Origin: Flavobacterium fluviale
GTDB taxonomy: Bacteria > Bacteroidota > Bacteroidia > Flavobacteriales > Flavobacteriaceae
NCBI RefSeq assembly: GCF_003312915.1
Contig: NZ_CP030261.1
Span: 2,790,001 to 2,854,000, forward strand
Reading direction: 5' to 3'
Length of the DNA stretch: 64,000 bases
Shown here: piece after piece, positions 34,297-42,650 of the stretch
Layout of the letters: every line of letters starts with the position of its first letter
How positions within the stretch are numbered: position 1 is the stretch's first letter
Notes under the pieces: generated by a model
What the model was told of the DNA's origin: nothing
Databases searched by the model: none
Seen by the model: the letters and a program-made list of their open reading frames with translations, nothing else
Position numbers and translations under genes: made by a program

Positions 34297-35691
34297 ATGA
34301 AAAGAACGATTCTTTTAACTGCTTTAGTTTTAAACGGATTGACTTCATCTTTTGCTCAGACAAACGATGAAAAAAACATTAAATTATTTTATAAAAAAGC
34401 CTTAACCGAGTCAAAATGCTACACTTGGTTAGAATATTTGTCTAATGATATTGGAGCCCGTCTATCTGGTTCTAAAGGAGCTGAACTGGCTGTCGATTAC
34501 ACAAAAAGACAATTAGAATCACTTGGATTAGATAAAGTATATCTTCAGGAAGTTATGGTGCCGCATTGGGTTAGAGGTGAAAAGGAAACAGCTTATATCT
34601 TAGACGGAAAAACAAAAACTGTAGTGCCAATCTGCGCTTTAGGAGGTTCTGTCGCAACTCCAAAAACCGGAATTACTGCAGAGATAGTTGAAGTGCAGGG
34701 AATTAAAGAATTAGCTGAATTAGGAGCAGATAAAGTAAAAGGAAAAATTGTGTTTTACAACAGACCAATGAATCCTGAAAATATTGAAACGTTTACTTCT
34801 TATGGAGCATGTGTTGACCAAAGATATGCAGGAGCAAAAGAAGCTGCAAAACTAGGAGCGGTGGGAACGATCGTTCGTTCAATGAATTTAAGATTAGACG
34901 ATTTTCCTCATACAGGTGCGCAAAGTTATGGTGACTTACCAAAAGAGCAATATATTCCAACCGCAGCAATAAGTACAAACGGAGCAGAATTGTTGAGTAA
35001 ATCTTTAAGGGTAAATCCAGCTTTAAAGTTTTATTTCAAACAATCTTGTGAAACTTTACCAGATGCATTGTCTTATAACGTAATTGGAGAATTGACAGGA
35101 ACGGTTAGTCCAGAAAATATCATGGTAGTTGGCGGACATTTAGATTCTTGGGATTTGGCAGATGGTTCTCATGATGATGGAGCAGGAGTAGTGCAAAGTA
35201 TGGAGGTAATTAGAATTTTGAAAAATTTGAATTACAAACCTAAAAATACGATTCGTGTTGTTTTGTTTATGAATGAAGAAAATGGCGGAAAAGGCGGTGC
35301 TAAGTATGAGGAAGTTTCGAAACAAAAGAAAGAAAATCACATTTTTGCATTAGAAAGCGATTCAGGCGGATTTACTCCACGTGGATTCTCGATTGAAGCT
35401 GATGATGCTAATTTGAAAAAAATTCAAGGATACAAAGATCTTTTTGAACCTTATTTAGTGCATAGTTTTACGATTGGCCACGCAGGTTCAGATATTAGTC
35501 ATTTAACTTCGCAGGCAATTGTTAAAGCAGGATTAAAGCCAGATTCACAACGTTATTTCGATTATCATCATGCGGCAAACGATACCTTTGATGCGATTAA
35601 CAAAAGAGAATTAGAATTAGGTGCGGCAACAATGACTACTTTGATGTATTTATTAGATCAAAACGGAATTGATATTAAAAAAGCAAATTAA
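34297..35691 (+). CDS. exported M28 family zinc metallopeptidase
   Basis: Di-zinc aminopeptidase/carboxypeptidase of family M28, 464 residues with a signal peptide (1-20, SSFAQ). A PA-like inserted domain is likely at about 120-240 (KVKGKIVFYNRPMN, AAKLGAVGTIVRS). Zinc ligands and catalytic residues: His281 in GGHLDSWD, Asp293/294 in SHDDGAG, Glu327/328 in MNEENGG, Asp in LESDSGGF, and His in YHHAANDTFD near residue 430. Such enzymes trim peptides in the periplasm of Bacteroidota. It sits between two terminators and is probably transcribed alone. Confidence 0.92.
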   Translation: MKRTILLTALVLNGLTSSFAQTNDEKNIKLFYKKALTESKCYTWLEYLSNDIGARLSGSKGAELAVDYTKRQLESLGLDKVYLQEVMVPHWVRGEKETAYILDGKTKTVVPICALGGSVATPKTGITAEIVEVQGIKELAELGADKVKGKIVFYNRPMNPENIETFTSYGACVDQRYAGAKEAAKLGAVGTIVRSMNLRLDDFPHTGAQSYGDLPKEQYIPTAAISTNGAELLSKSLRVNPALKFYFKQSCETLPDALSYNVIGELTGTVSPENIMVVGGHLDSWDLADGSHDDGAGVVQSMEVIRILKNLNYKPKNTIRVVLFMNEENGGKGGAKYEEVSKQKKENHIFALESDSGGFTPRGFSIEADDANLKKIQGYKDLFEPYLVHSFTIGHAGSDISHLTSQAIVKAGLKPDSQRYFDYHHAANDTFDAINKRELELGAATMTTLMYLLDQNGIDIKKAN

Positions 35692-35715
35692 GATTTTAAA
35701 AAATATATCGTTTAG

Positions 35716-35749
35716 AAAGCTGTGAGTTAAACTTACAGCTTTTTTTTTG
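35716..35749. terminator. intrinsic terminator after the M28 peptidase
   Basis: AAAGCTGT(G)AGT pairs with ACT(T)ACAGCTTT and is followed by nine T residues. It lies between convergent genes and could serve both. Confidence 0.8.
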
Positions 35750-35751
35750 TC

Positions 35752-36057
35752 TCAAGATTTCATCACAATCAAATAGTACAAAAAAGTTATCGGAATATTA
35801 GAAAGCAGCAATAAGATTTTAAAACCAATCTCTTTTCGCTGCTGCCGTAAAAGAAGAAATTTTTCTGCCAAATGAACAAACATGATTGTATTAACAAGTA
35901 TCGCAGCTAAAGCAAATGGCCATGCAATAACGAGAATGGCTGTATCTCCATTTGAAATAATATATGATGCGAACAGCAATGTAGTAATGACAAATGATCC
36001 AATCGTTAATTCGAGAGATTGTTTTTCCTTGAATGGTTGTTCGTTAATTGTTTTCAT
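35752..36057 (-). CDS. hypothetical small membrane protein
   Basis: A 101-residue protein with three hydrophobic helices (about 18-36, 42-62 and 80-98). The second is preceded by SNGDTAILVIAWPFALAAIL. No family was recognised. It begins 4 bp after the stop of the Coq4-like gene and is probably cotranscribed with it. Confidence 0.6.
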   Translation of the reverse strand: MKTINEQPFKEKQSLELTIGSFVITTLLFASYIISNGDTAILVIAWPFALAAILVNTIMFVHLAEKFLLLRQQRKEIGFKILLLLSNIPITFLYYLIVMKS

Positions 36058-36061
36058 TTTG

Positions 36062-36514
36062 CTAAATATTAAAAGTTTGTTGAATCGATTGAACTGGCAT
36101 AAACAGCATTTTTGAAAAATCCAAGTAATGAAACGGCAGCGCTTTTTTACCTCGATTGTATTGCTGAAAGAAATAGTTTAGTCGCTTTGGATAAAATATA
36201 GTGCCCGATAAGATTACCATATACAGATACAAGCTTCTTTTTCCATTTCCGAATAAATAATACTGCATTCCGATTTCTTCATAAACTGAAATTCCTGTAT
36301 TGGTCAAAACATGAATAATATCGTGATCTTCCAGCTTTTCTTGAATATCAAAATGATTGTTATGAAGGAAACTGCCTAAGCCATAACCCAAACTGTCTTT
36401 AGGAAAATCCATCAATGCTGTTTTATCAATTTTCCAAGGTTCATTTTTCTTGAAATATTTTTGATACGGCTTTTTAGAACATTCATACAATTTTTCGATT
36501 AAATAATCTCTCAT
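36062..36514 (-). CDS. Coq4-family protein
   Basis: A 150-residue protein whose core matches the Coq4 family. It contains the zinc-binding signature HDxxHx11E exactly: His64, Asp65, His68 and Glu80 within LEDHDIIHVLTNTGISVYEE. LGYGLGSFLHNNHFD precedes it, as in other members. Coq4 organises or modifies intermediates in ubiquinone synthesis in mitochondria and proteobacteria, yet Bacteroidota make menaquinone, so the role here must differ or is unknown. It is upstream of a small three-helix membrane protein, 4 bp away. Confidence 0.75.
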   Translation of the reverse strand: MRDYLIEKLYECSKKPYQKYFKKNEPWKIDKTALMDFPKDSLGYGLGSFLHNNHFDIQEKLEDHDIIHVLTNTGISVYEEIGMQYYLFGNGKRSLYLYMVILSGTIFYPKRLNYFFQQYNRGKKALPFHYLDFSKMLFMPVQSIQQTFNI

Positions 36515-36599
36515 AAATGAAATTTTAAAAGTTCTTTGAAATTCAAAGCTTATTAATAAATAAAGAAGCTAGAAATAAAATAAACTAGCTTTTTTCTAA

Positions 36600-37274
36600 T
36601 TAGTAGTTATCTATTACCGTTTTTAGTAAATTAGAAGCAGCAAGGTCAGAAGGAGCAACGACTTTCTCCTGTAACGGAATCTCATCGCCATAACGCTCTT
36701 TCAATACTTTTTGAACTCTTGTTTCGGTTAGGTTAAAGTCATTCAGTTCTCTTAGTTGGGACAATTCAATTCCGGCTGCATTTTTATAAATTTTCCAAAC
36801 TAATTCAGAGCAGTAAATCCTATTGTCTGTCCACTCAAAATAAGCATCATATTCTTTACCATCAAACTGCTGACTGTAGTCCTTCATTTTTTGTAAAACT
36901 TCAGGCTTCAAAACAGTGTCATTTTTTAATCTTTTCACCACATATTTGCTGTCTTTTCCGTGGTTAATCCAATCTTCAAGCGGTGTAAGTTTTACAGGTT
37001 GAACAGCTTCAAAAACAAACCATTTTCCGTTTATGTCATAGATAATGCCACAGTGCGAAAATTTCGAATTAGTGGCTATACGAACAGCTTCGCATTGTTT
37101 CGATTCCGAAGTTTGAAAAATAATATCACCATCTTTAAACTTACTAGATATAGTTTTTTCCTGACTATTTCCAGTAAAAGGATTGTTGGGAAAAACTTTG
37201 ATCGAAACAAACAGCGCACAGCCAAAACTGATGAGTAACGTTATTAGCGGGAGTATGATTTTTTTGCTTTTCAT
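36600..37274 (-). CDS. YiiX/YebB-like papain-fold cysteine hydrolase, exported
   Basis: A 224-residue protein with an N-terminal membrane anchor or signal (residues 7-25). The circularly permuted NlpC/P60 fold of the YiiX family is indicated by FKDGDIIFQTSESKQCEAV near residue 47, FSHCGIIYDINGKWFVFEAV near residue 72 (catalytic His) and YCSELVWKIYKNA near residue 154 (catalytic Cys). Members are amidases or thioesterases acting on peptidoglycan or lipids; the substrate here is unknown. Confidence 0.8.
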   Translation of the reverse strand: MKSKKIILPLITLLISFGCALFVSIKVFPNNPFTGNSQEKTISSKFKDGDIIFQTSESKQCEAVRIATNSKFSHCGIIYDINGKWFVFEAVQPVKLTPLEDWINHGKDSKYVVKRLKNDTVLKPEVLQKMKDYSQQFDGKEYDAYFEWTDNRIYCSELVWKIYKNAAGIELSQLRELNDFNLTETRVQKVLKERYGDEIPLQEKVVAPSDLAASNLLKTVIDNY

Positions 37275-37374
37275 AAAGTATAATTTAAAGTACTTTGAGA
37301 TGCAAAGTAAATGATAAAAAAAATAGCTGCCAAATAAATTGACAGCTATTTGCTAAATATATTTTACTAAAATA

Positions 37375-38211
37375 TTAGATTCTAAAAATACCTCCAACAG
37401 CAATAATTCGCTGGAAGAAGAAAAAGTCCTGAGAAGCTTTGTCCTCGCTGCTTGTGGTAGTTCTAATATCCTGCATGTTGATATAACCGCCTTTAAGCTC
37501 TCCCTGAATATAGAAGTGTTTGAAGAACGTAATATTGATACCAGCTTTTGCAGAAACTCCATAACCAGAAATGTGAAAATCATCATGGCGTTCTTTTCCT
37601 AAAAGCATAGTATTAGTTTTTGGATATAAAACACCAGCACCAAGACCTTCAGTTAAGTTTATTTGAACTTTATCTGTATTTGGAAGGCTGAACCATTTCG
37701 AAATATCATCAAATCTAGAAACTTCAGTATTGATGTAATTCAATCCGTCTGTATGCTCGTACGTTAAGAAAGTTTCATCTGTAAAGTTTACAGGAGTATT
37801 ATTATAAACACCGTTGTGCACAGGTCCATCAATATAACCCGTAACATTTGCAGTCTGATCCTGAGTCATCACATATTTCATGTGGTCAACTCCGATGGCT
37901 ACACTGTAATGATCACTGAAAAAATAACCCAATCTCAAATTTGTTTGAGGTATCGTCATGTTCGCAGGATTAATGTAATCAATATGCCAGCCTTTTGGTT
38001 TATCGTGAGCTGTCATATTATTAACTGTAAAGTTGTAATCTTTACCTCTGAAATTCACATCAGAGTTAGAATAACTTTCTCTATTTCCACCCCACATTAC
38101 AAAGAATTTACCTTTGTTATGAGCAGTGTATTTTTGTACTGGAATTTCTTCCTGAGCAAAAGTGCTTAATGAAACACAAATCAGAAAGAAAAACAAAATT
38201 TTTGTTTTCAA
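37375..38211 (-). CDS. hypothetical outer-membrane beta-barrel-like protein
   Basis: A 278-residue exported protein (signal peptide 1-19, STFAQE). The mature part alternates polar and hydrophobic/aromatic residues as expected for beta strands (LRLGYFFSDHYSVAIGVDHM, YIQGELKGGYINMQDI), and it ends in the short strand IAVGGIFRI, which resembles an outer-membrane insertion signal. A small monomeric barrel is likely. Function unknown. It lies 18 bp downstream of kdsA on the same strand. Confidence 0.7.
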   Translation of the reverse strand: MKTKILFFFLICVSLSTFAQEEIPVQKYTAHNKGKFFVMWGGNRESYSNSDVNFRGKDYNFTVNNMTAHDKPKGWHIDYINPANMTIPQTNLRLGYFFSDHYSVAIGVDHMKYVMTQDQTANVTGYIDGPVHNGVYNNTPVNFTDETFLTYEHTDGLNYINTEVSRFDDISKWFSLPNTDKVQINLTEGLGAGVLYPKTNTMLLGKERHDDFHISGYGVSAKAGINITFFKHFYIQGELKGGYINMQDIRTTTSSEDKASQDFFFFQRIIAVGGIFRI

Positions 38212-38229
38212 AGAACTTAAATATTATAA

Positions 38230-39048
38230 TTAAAAGGTATTAACTGTTTTTCTGATGGCAACTAATTTATTCATTAAACCTTCGAAATAGTCTAAATGAA
38301 GCATATTAGCACCATCACTTTTAGCGTTAGCAGGATCAAAATGCGTTTCAATAAAGATTCCGTCAACACCTACTGCGATACCAGCTTTAGCAACGGTTTC
38401 AATCATATCAGGTCTTCCTCCTGTAACACCAGCGGTTTGATTTGGCTGCTGCAAAGAATGCGTCACATCCAAAACCGTAGAAGCATATTGCTGCATAGTG
38501 GGAATACCTCTAAAATCAACAATCATGTCTTGGTATCCAAACATAGTACCACGATCTGTAACCATAACATTCTCATTATTACAGTCTAGTACTTTTTGTA
38601 CAGCATGTTTCATGCTTTCTGGACTCATAAATTGTCCTTTTTTCAAATTAACGACTTTTCCTGTATTTGCTGCAGCAACCACAAGATCAGTCTGGCGCAC
38701 CAAGAACGCTGGAATCTGCAAAACATCTACGTATTGCGCAGCCATGTCAGCATCTTCGTTAGTATGAATATCTGTAACTGTTGGAACATGAAAAGTTTCA
38801 GAAACTTTTCTTAAGATTTTTAAAGCTTTTTCGTCTCCAATTCCAGAAAAACTATCAATTCTCGAACGGTTTGCTTTTTTAAAAGATCCCTTGAAAACGT
38901 AAGGAATCTGAAGTTTGTCGGTAATACCAACTAATTTTTCAGCAATTCTAAGAGCCATTTCTTCTCCTTCAATAGCGCAAGGTCCCGCCAATAAAAAGAA
39001 GTTACCACTGTCAGTATGCTTAATTTGTGGAATATGTTGTAAATTCAT
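38230..39048 (-). CDS. kdsA: 3-deoxy-8-phosphooctulonate synthase
   Basis: Condenses phosphoenolpyruvate with arabinose 5-phosphate to make KDO-8-phosphate for lipopolysaccharide. From ATG 39048 the protein has 272 residues, the usual size; the ATG at 39081 is rejected because a -7 promoter box at 39069-39076 would fall inside the gene. Signatures: FFLLAGPCAIEG near residue 15, FKGSFKKANRSRIDSFSG, TDIHTNEDADMAAQYVDVLQ, GTMFGYQDMIVDFRGIP and DGIFIETHFDPANAKSDGAN. The conserved metal/substrate Cys is in the GPCAIE motif. Confidence 0.96.
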   Translation of the reverse strand: MNLQHIPQIKHTDSGNFFLLAGPCAIEGEEMALRIAEKLVGITDKLQIPYVFKGSFKKANRSRIDSFSGIGDEKALKILRKVSETFHVPTVTDIHTNEDADMAAQYVDVLQIPAFLVRQTDLVVAAANTGKVVNLKKGQFMSPESMKHAVQKVLDCNNENVMVTDRGTMFGYQDMIVDFRGIPTMQQYASTVLDVTHSLQQPNQTAGVTGGRPDMIETVAKAGIAVGVDGIFIETHFDPANAKSDGANMLHLDYFEGLMNKLVAIRKTVNTF

Positions 39049-39068
39049 AATATGATTTTTTGACAGTG

Positions 39069-39076
39069 CAAAGGTA
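39069..39076 (-). promoter_or_regulatory. -7 box (TACCTTTG) of kdsA
   Basis: TACCTTTG on the minus strand fits TAnnTTTG exactly, 21 bp before the chosen kdsA start at 39048. No clear TTG was found at the -33 distance. Confidence 0.5.
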
Positions 39077-39157
39077 GTCATGATTTATGAATACAGGATG
39101 AAGATTTAAGATTATTTTATGAATGCTCAGATAGGCTCTAACTTTCGAAATCACTAA

Positions 39158-39652
39158 TTATTTCTCGTCAAGTATTTCCTGCATCGTATTATAAATTTCT
39201 ATAATTGTCTTTTGATTTCTATTTTCTTTGTGGTATAGCAAAGATGAATAGATAATAGTATTGTGGCTGTTAGACTTACAATTAATTACATTATCTTTTT
39301 TTAAAATTTCACTTTCAATGCTGCTTGTAGCATACCATCTATTAAAAACTTTAAATCGTTTAAGACTTTTATCGTCTTTATAGTCACAAACATAAAGCAT
39401 TGAATTTTGTGAGTTTTTGAAAAATGCAATAATAATCGCTTGTATAGTTATGGAAACTTGAGTATCTAATTTTTCTATTTTATCACTAACTTTTTCAATA
39501 ATTATTTGAAAAATATTATTGATATCGAGCCCTGACACTGCACTAAAAGTTTCATCGACAATAAATGCGACACGATACTCTATTTTGTTTTTTGTAATAA
39601 AATAATAGAACTGTGGATTTTCGTTTAAAAAATAATTATAGGGGACTAGCAA
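39158..39652 (-). CDS. hypothetical protein (DUF6169-like)
   Basis: A 164-residue soluble protein, from a TTG start at 39652 that overlaps the end of a 49-codon ORF by 17 bp. It has a mixed alpha/beta pattern: YFLNENPQFYYFITKNKIEY near the start, and NSMLYVCDYKDDKSLKRFKV and FNRWYATSSIE in the middle. It resembles the DUF6169 group of uncharacterised Bacteroidota proteins; this assignment is from memory of the family and is tentative. Overlap with a small upstream ORF suggests a translationally coupled pair. Confidence 0.65.
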   Translation of the reverse strand: MLVPYNYFLNENPQFYYFITKNKIEYRVAFIVDETFSAVSGLDINNIFQIIIEKVSDKIEKLDTQVSITIQAIIIAFFKNSQNSMLYVCDYKDDKSLKRFKVFNRWYATSSIESEILKKDNVINCKSNSHNTIIYSSLLYHKENRNQKTIIEIYNTMQEILDEK

Positions 39653-39785
39653 GTTTAATTCCTTTTTGTTTTAAAGTTTCAATGCTGGTTTTATCTTTCA
39701 AAAACGATTGCACAACATTTTTATCAGTAATCATTTTTGCTACTGATTCTAAAACCTTTTGCTTATTTGTTGTAATCTTTTTCAT
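39636..39785 (-). CDS. small ORF upstream of and overlapping the DUF6169-like gene
   Basis: A 49-residue ORF from ATG 39785 to TAA 39636. The product is basic at its start (MKKITTNKQKVLESVAKM) and helical throughout, ending KGIKLASPL; no family is recognised. A TAAATTTG -7 box ends 4-5 bases before the ATG (39790-39797), so the transcript would start at or near the start codon, that is, be leaderless. The ATG within the ORF at M18 (MITDKNVVQS) is an alternative start. Together with the following gene it has the size and layout of a small regulatory or toxin-antitoxin-like unit, but nothing proves that. Confidence 0.55.
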   Translation of the reverse strand: MKKITTNKQKVLESVAKMITDKNVVQSFLKDKTSIETLKQKGIKLASPL

Positions 39786-39789
39786 ACTG

Positions 39790-39797
39790 CAAATTTA
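39790..39797 (-). promoter_or_regulatory. -7 box (TAAATTTG) directly in front of the small ORF
   Basis: On the minus strand TAAATTTG ends 4 bases before the ATG at 39785. A TTG (39822-39824) lies 24 bp further upstream, slightly beyond the normal spacing. Confidence 0.45.
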
Positions 39798-39910
39798 GGA
39801 AATCTTTTTAATTATAAAAATCAATATTTCATTTAAAAAAAAACTTAATAATGAAAAAATTAAGAAAGCATAATGATTTTTAATAATAAATAATACATAA
39901 TTATGTTTCC

Positions 39911-40357
39911 CTACTTCAATCTCAATCCCACCGGAACCATTAGAATTCCTTTTTCATAAATATTCAAATACAATTTAATTGGCTTTTTTTGACCTTCCCA
40001 TTTCAATTCGTACACATTTAAAAAACCAGCTCCCATATTGCTCCTTTTCGTTGGAAACGGACAGCAAGTTTCTAATTTGCTATAAGTAATTTTTTCACCA
40101 TTTGGTCCTGCTAAGGCATTCAAAAAACGGGATTCATTTAAAGTTTCATTATTGGTGTTTTGAAAGAAAATATTAATCGGATAATCAGGATTGTAACCGT
40201 ATTTTTTATCTTTTGCAAATTCGGTAATTACAAACGTGTTATTTTTATTCAAAACTAAATCTGGAGCGTAATCATCTACATTTTTTAAAGTCGATTTTGA
40301 ACTCACACACGATGAGACAGTGATTAATAAAACAATTAAAAGAGTTATTTTTTTCAT
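39911..40357 (-). CDS. hypothetical lipoprotein near kdsA
   Basis: A 148-residue lipoprotein with lipobox ITVSSCVSS (Cys17). The conserved-looking part is NKNNTFVITEFAKDKKYGYN, then NIFFQNTNNETLNESRFLNA and TCCPFPTKRSNMGAGFLNVY. I recall flavobacterial homologues being labelled 2-dehydro-3-deoxyphosphooctonate aldolase in databases; the sequence has no aldolase motif, is secreted and is far too short for that, so the label should not be copied. Function unknown. Confidence 0.7.
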   Translation of the reverse strand: MKKITLLIVLLITVSSCVSSKSTLKNVDDYAPDLVLNKNNTFVITEFAKDKKYGYNPDYPINIFFQNTNNETLNESRFLNALAGPNGEKITYSKLETCCPFPTKRSNMGAGFLNVYELKWEGQKKPIKLYLNIYEKGILMVPVGLRLK

Positions 40358-40405
40358 GGTTGTAATTTTGTAGTAACAGTTAGCTGGTCTCGTAAGAGAG
40401 ATTAA

Positions 40406-41086
40406 TTATTCTTCTGCTTTCTTTTTGTTTAGTTTTAAAATACCAATCACAATCAGATATTGTGCCAGAAGATAGGTAAGCATTATAAAAAATGAGCTTT
40501 TCGGAAGTGGAGCATAAAATTTGTTTATCGCCAAAATACTATCCGATACTACAAAGAAAAACGCACCTAAAAAAACTAGTAAATTGCCTGGCTTTTCCCA
40601 GACTAAGAATCCATTAAAAGCAAATAGGAGCATTATCGAAATTATCGATGCGTAAATAGTAACGGGAATTTCTAAGTTTCCTAAAAAGGGCATTAGAAAA
40701 GAGACCATGCCAATGAGGTACAAGGCAATTAAAATACTTCCAAAAATAAAGAGTGATCTATTCTGTTTTTTTCTAACCTTACGCTGCTTATTAAATAAGA
40801 CACAATAAATAATATGAGCTGTCAAAAATGACAATAGACCCAGAATAAAATAAATCTCGCCAAGGTCTGTAAATAATAGAATAACATCTCCAATCCACGA
40901 AAAAATAAGACCGCTTAGTAGTGTGTTTTTGGTCGGAAATTTTCTGTGAAAATAAACGCCGAACCCTATAATTGGTATTAAAATGGGCTTCAGGAAAAGG
41001 TCAAAACGTTCGTAACCTGATAAGAGAATGATCAGGTATAATATGCTGAACGCTGTATAAATTTTATAAAATGATGAGTTTCTCAT
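40406..41086 (-). CDS. YhhN-family membrane protein (lysoplasmalogenase-like)
   Basis: A 226-residue inner-membrane protein with about eight helices. The YhhN/TMEM86 family motifs are visible: LFLKPILIPIIGFGVYFHR near residue 30, SGLIFSWIGDVILLF near residue 58 and FILGLLSFLTAHIIYCVLF near residue 80, with the conserved acidic Asp in the WIGD segment. Characterised relatives hydrolyse lysoplasmalogens. Its ATG overlaps, as ATGA, the stop of a decayed membrane-protein reading frame upstream. Confidence 0.8.
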   Translation of the reverse strand: MRNSSFYKIYTAFSILYLIILLSGYERFDLFLKPILIPIIGFGVYFHRKFPTKNTLLSGLIFSWIGDVILLFTDLGEIYFILGLLSFLTAHIIYCVLFNKQRKVRKKQNRSLFIFGSILIALYLIGMVSFLMPFLGNLEIPVTIYASIISIMLLFAFNGFLVWEKPGNLLVFLGAFFFVVSDSILAINKFYAPLPKSSFFIMLTYLLAQYLIVIGILKLNKKKAEE

Positions 41087-41373
41087 AATAGGGGATTATG
41101 AATTATTGATGGTTTTGGTTGGTTTTTAAATTTAAAACTAACAAAATATACTGTGACTATAAATGATAGTATTAAGTATGTAAAAATAATATAATTAGTA
41201 ATTGGAATTACATCATTTAAACCAAACTAGTCTCCGTAATAATTAATAATGCAGTTTATTATAACAAAATGCAGGGCTTCCCATAAAATAGAGAATTTCT
41301 TTATCCATTAATCCTGAGTAGCTGTATATGGTAACAAAAATAGAAAGCCAAAATATCTTTCCATTTCCTCCAT
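41083..41373 (-). pseudogene. decayed small membrane-protein gene upstream of the YhhN gene
   Basis: Minus-strand translation gives GNGKIFWLSIFVTIYSYSG then LMDKEILYFMG in one frame, continuing in another as EALHFVIINCIINYYGD, a TAG, FGLNDVIPITNYIIFTYLIL, then SFIVTVYFVSFKFKNQPK. Joining them needs a frameshift near 41280 and reading through one stop (about 41230). The joined product would have two or three hydrophobic helices. Its TGA (41083-41085) overlaps the ATG of the YhhN gene, the layout of a real coupled gene. No intact relative is known to me. Confidence 0.55.
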
Positions 41374-41421
41374 AAAAAAAACATTCTATTGAATTCAAAT
41401 ATAGAATAAAATAGAATGTTT
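41374..41421 (-). terminator. intrinsic terminator of prmA-clpS
   Basis: AAACATTCTATT (41379-41390) pairs with AATAGAATGTTT (41410-41421). On the minus strand the stem is followed by a run of seven T, right for stopping transcription coming from clpS. Confidence 0.8.
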
Positions 41422-41437
41422 TCTAAAATATTTTCAA

Positions 41438-41713
41438 TTAAACGATTTCAGCGCTGAGTCCTGCTTCTAAAAGTTGTGTACATTGAGGTTTTAATTTGTC
41501 CAGCGGACCTGTTTTTACAGTGCATTTTCCGTTGTAATGTACAATTAATGAGCATTGCTCAGCTTGTTCAGCCGTGTGGCTGCATACACGCATAAGAGTA
41601 TCAATTACGTGGTCAAAAGTGTTTACATCATCATTGTAAACTATAATTTCGTTATTGAAACCCGTTGCTTCTTTTTCGCGAATTCTTTCTCTAACTTTTT
41701 CTTTAGTACTCAT
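41438..41713 (-). CDS. clpS: ATP-dependent Clp protease adaptor ClpS
   Basis: A 91-residue adaptor that binds N-degron substrates and delivers them to ClpA/ClpC-type unfoldases. The family block EIIVYNDDVNTFDHVIDTLM lies at about residues 23-42, and the hydrophobic N-degron pocket residues are in HTAEQAEQCSLIVHYNGKCT. The N-terminal 20 residues are charged and flexible as usual. It is the second gene after prmA, 34 bp away, and ends at a strong terminator. Confidence 0.95.
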   Translation of the reverse strand: MSTKEKVRERIREKEATGFNNEIIVYNDDVNTFDHVIDTLMRVCSHTAEQAEQCSLIVHYNGKCTVKTGPLDKLKPQCTQLLEAGLSAEIV

Positions 41714-41747
41714 TTTTTTTAAGTTTTTGTACTGATGTTACTATTAT

Positions 41748-42581
41748 CTAATTTACGTATTTTAATGATACCCAGTTGTTTCTTTGAAACTTTTTAACAT
41801 ACGTTAATCCTTTTTCAACGCACGAAGCATCGATAAACGGAACATCTTCTTCGTAGAAACCACTAAAAAGAATTATTCCTTTTGGATTTAAACAGTCAAC
41901 GTAAGCCTGCATATCATTCAACAAAATATTTCTATTAATGTTTGCGATAATTAAATCATATTTTTTGCCTGCTAATAAGGCAGCATCGCCCTCATAAACG
42001 CTGATATGTTTACAATTATTGCGTTCAGCATTTTCGATAGAATTCAAATAGCACCAGTTGTCAATATCAATGGCATCGATTGGTTCAGCACCTTTCATTT
42101 CAGCCAAAATTGCCAAAATTGCTGTTCCGCATCCCATGTCTAAAGTTTTAAGACCTTTAACATCCATTTCCAGTAAATGCTGGATCATCATATGAGTTGT
42201 TTCATGATGACCAGTTCCAAAGCTCATTTTTGGTTCTATTACAATATCAAATTCGGCATTAGTTTTTGGGTGAAAAGGAGCGCGAACGTGGCATTTTCCG
42301 TCAACATCAATAGGTTCAAAATTCTTTTCCCATTCCTCGTTCCAGTTTACCTGATCGATTTCTTCAATAGTATATTCAATTTTAAACTCTTCAGATTGTA
42401 AAATATAAATATCGTCTAGAATATTTTCGTCCCATAAATCTTTCTTCACAAAAGCCGAAATTCCGTTTTCTGTTTCTGTAAAACTTTCAAACGCTTTTTC
42501 GCCTAATTCAGCAACTAAAATCTCTGAACCAAGTTCTTTTGGTTCGATTGTAAAATGATATCCTAAATAGATGTTCGACAT
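41748..42581 (-). CDS. prmA: ribosomal protein L11 methyltransferase
   Basis: SAM-dependent trimethylation of ribosomal protein L11, 277 residues. The N-terminal L11-recognition domain (1-75) starts MSNIYLGYHFTIEP. The methyltransferase domain has FGTGHHETTHMMIQHL near residue 122, the SAM motif TLDMGCGTAILAILAEMKGA near residue 147, DAIDIDNWCYLNSIENAERN and motif IV NINRNILLNDM. It is upstream of clpS in the same operon. A -7 box lies at 42596-42603. Confidence 0.96.
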   Translation of the reverse strand: MSNIYLGYHFTIEPKELGSEILVAELGEKAFESFTETENGISAFVKKDLWDENILDDIYILQSEEFKIEYTIEEIDQVNWNEEWEKNFEPIDVDGKCHVRAPFHPKTNAEFDIVIEPKMSFGTGHHETTHMMIQHLLEMDVKGLKTLDMGCGTAILAILAEMKGAEPIDAIDIDNWCYLNSIENAERNNCKHISVYEGDAALLAGKKYDLIIANINRNILLNDMQAYVDCLNPKGIILFSGFYEEDVPFIDASCVEKGLTYVKKFQRNNWVSLKYVN

Positions 42582-42595
42582 AAATAATTTTTTTG

Positions 42596-42603
42596 CAAAG
42601 GTA
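42596..42603 (-). promoter_or_regulatory. -7 box (TACCTTTG) of prmA-clpS
   Basis: TACCTTTG on the minus strand, 15 bp before the prmA ATG at 42581. Same octamer as the kdsA -7 box. Confidence 0.5.
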
Positions 42604-42650
42604 ATTCTTAAATTATAAACTTCAATTCAAAAATTCCAAATTCCAAAACA

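Noticed and set aside
39911-40357. Aldolase function for the lipoprotein near kdsA
   Set aside because: No aldolase motif, a lipobox at the N terminus and small size make that label unjustified.
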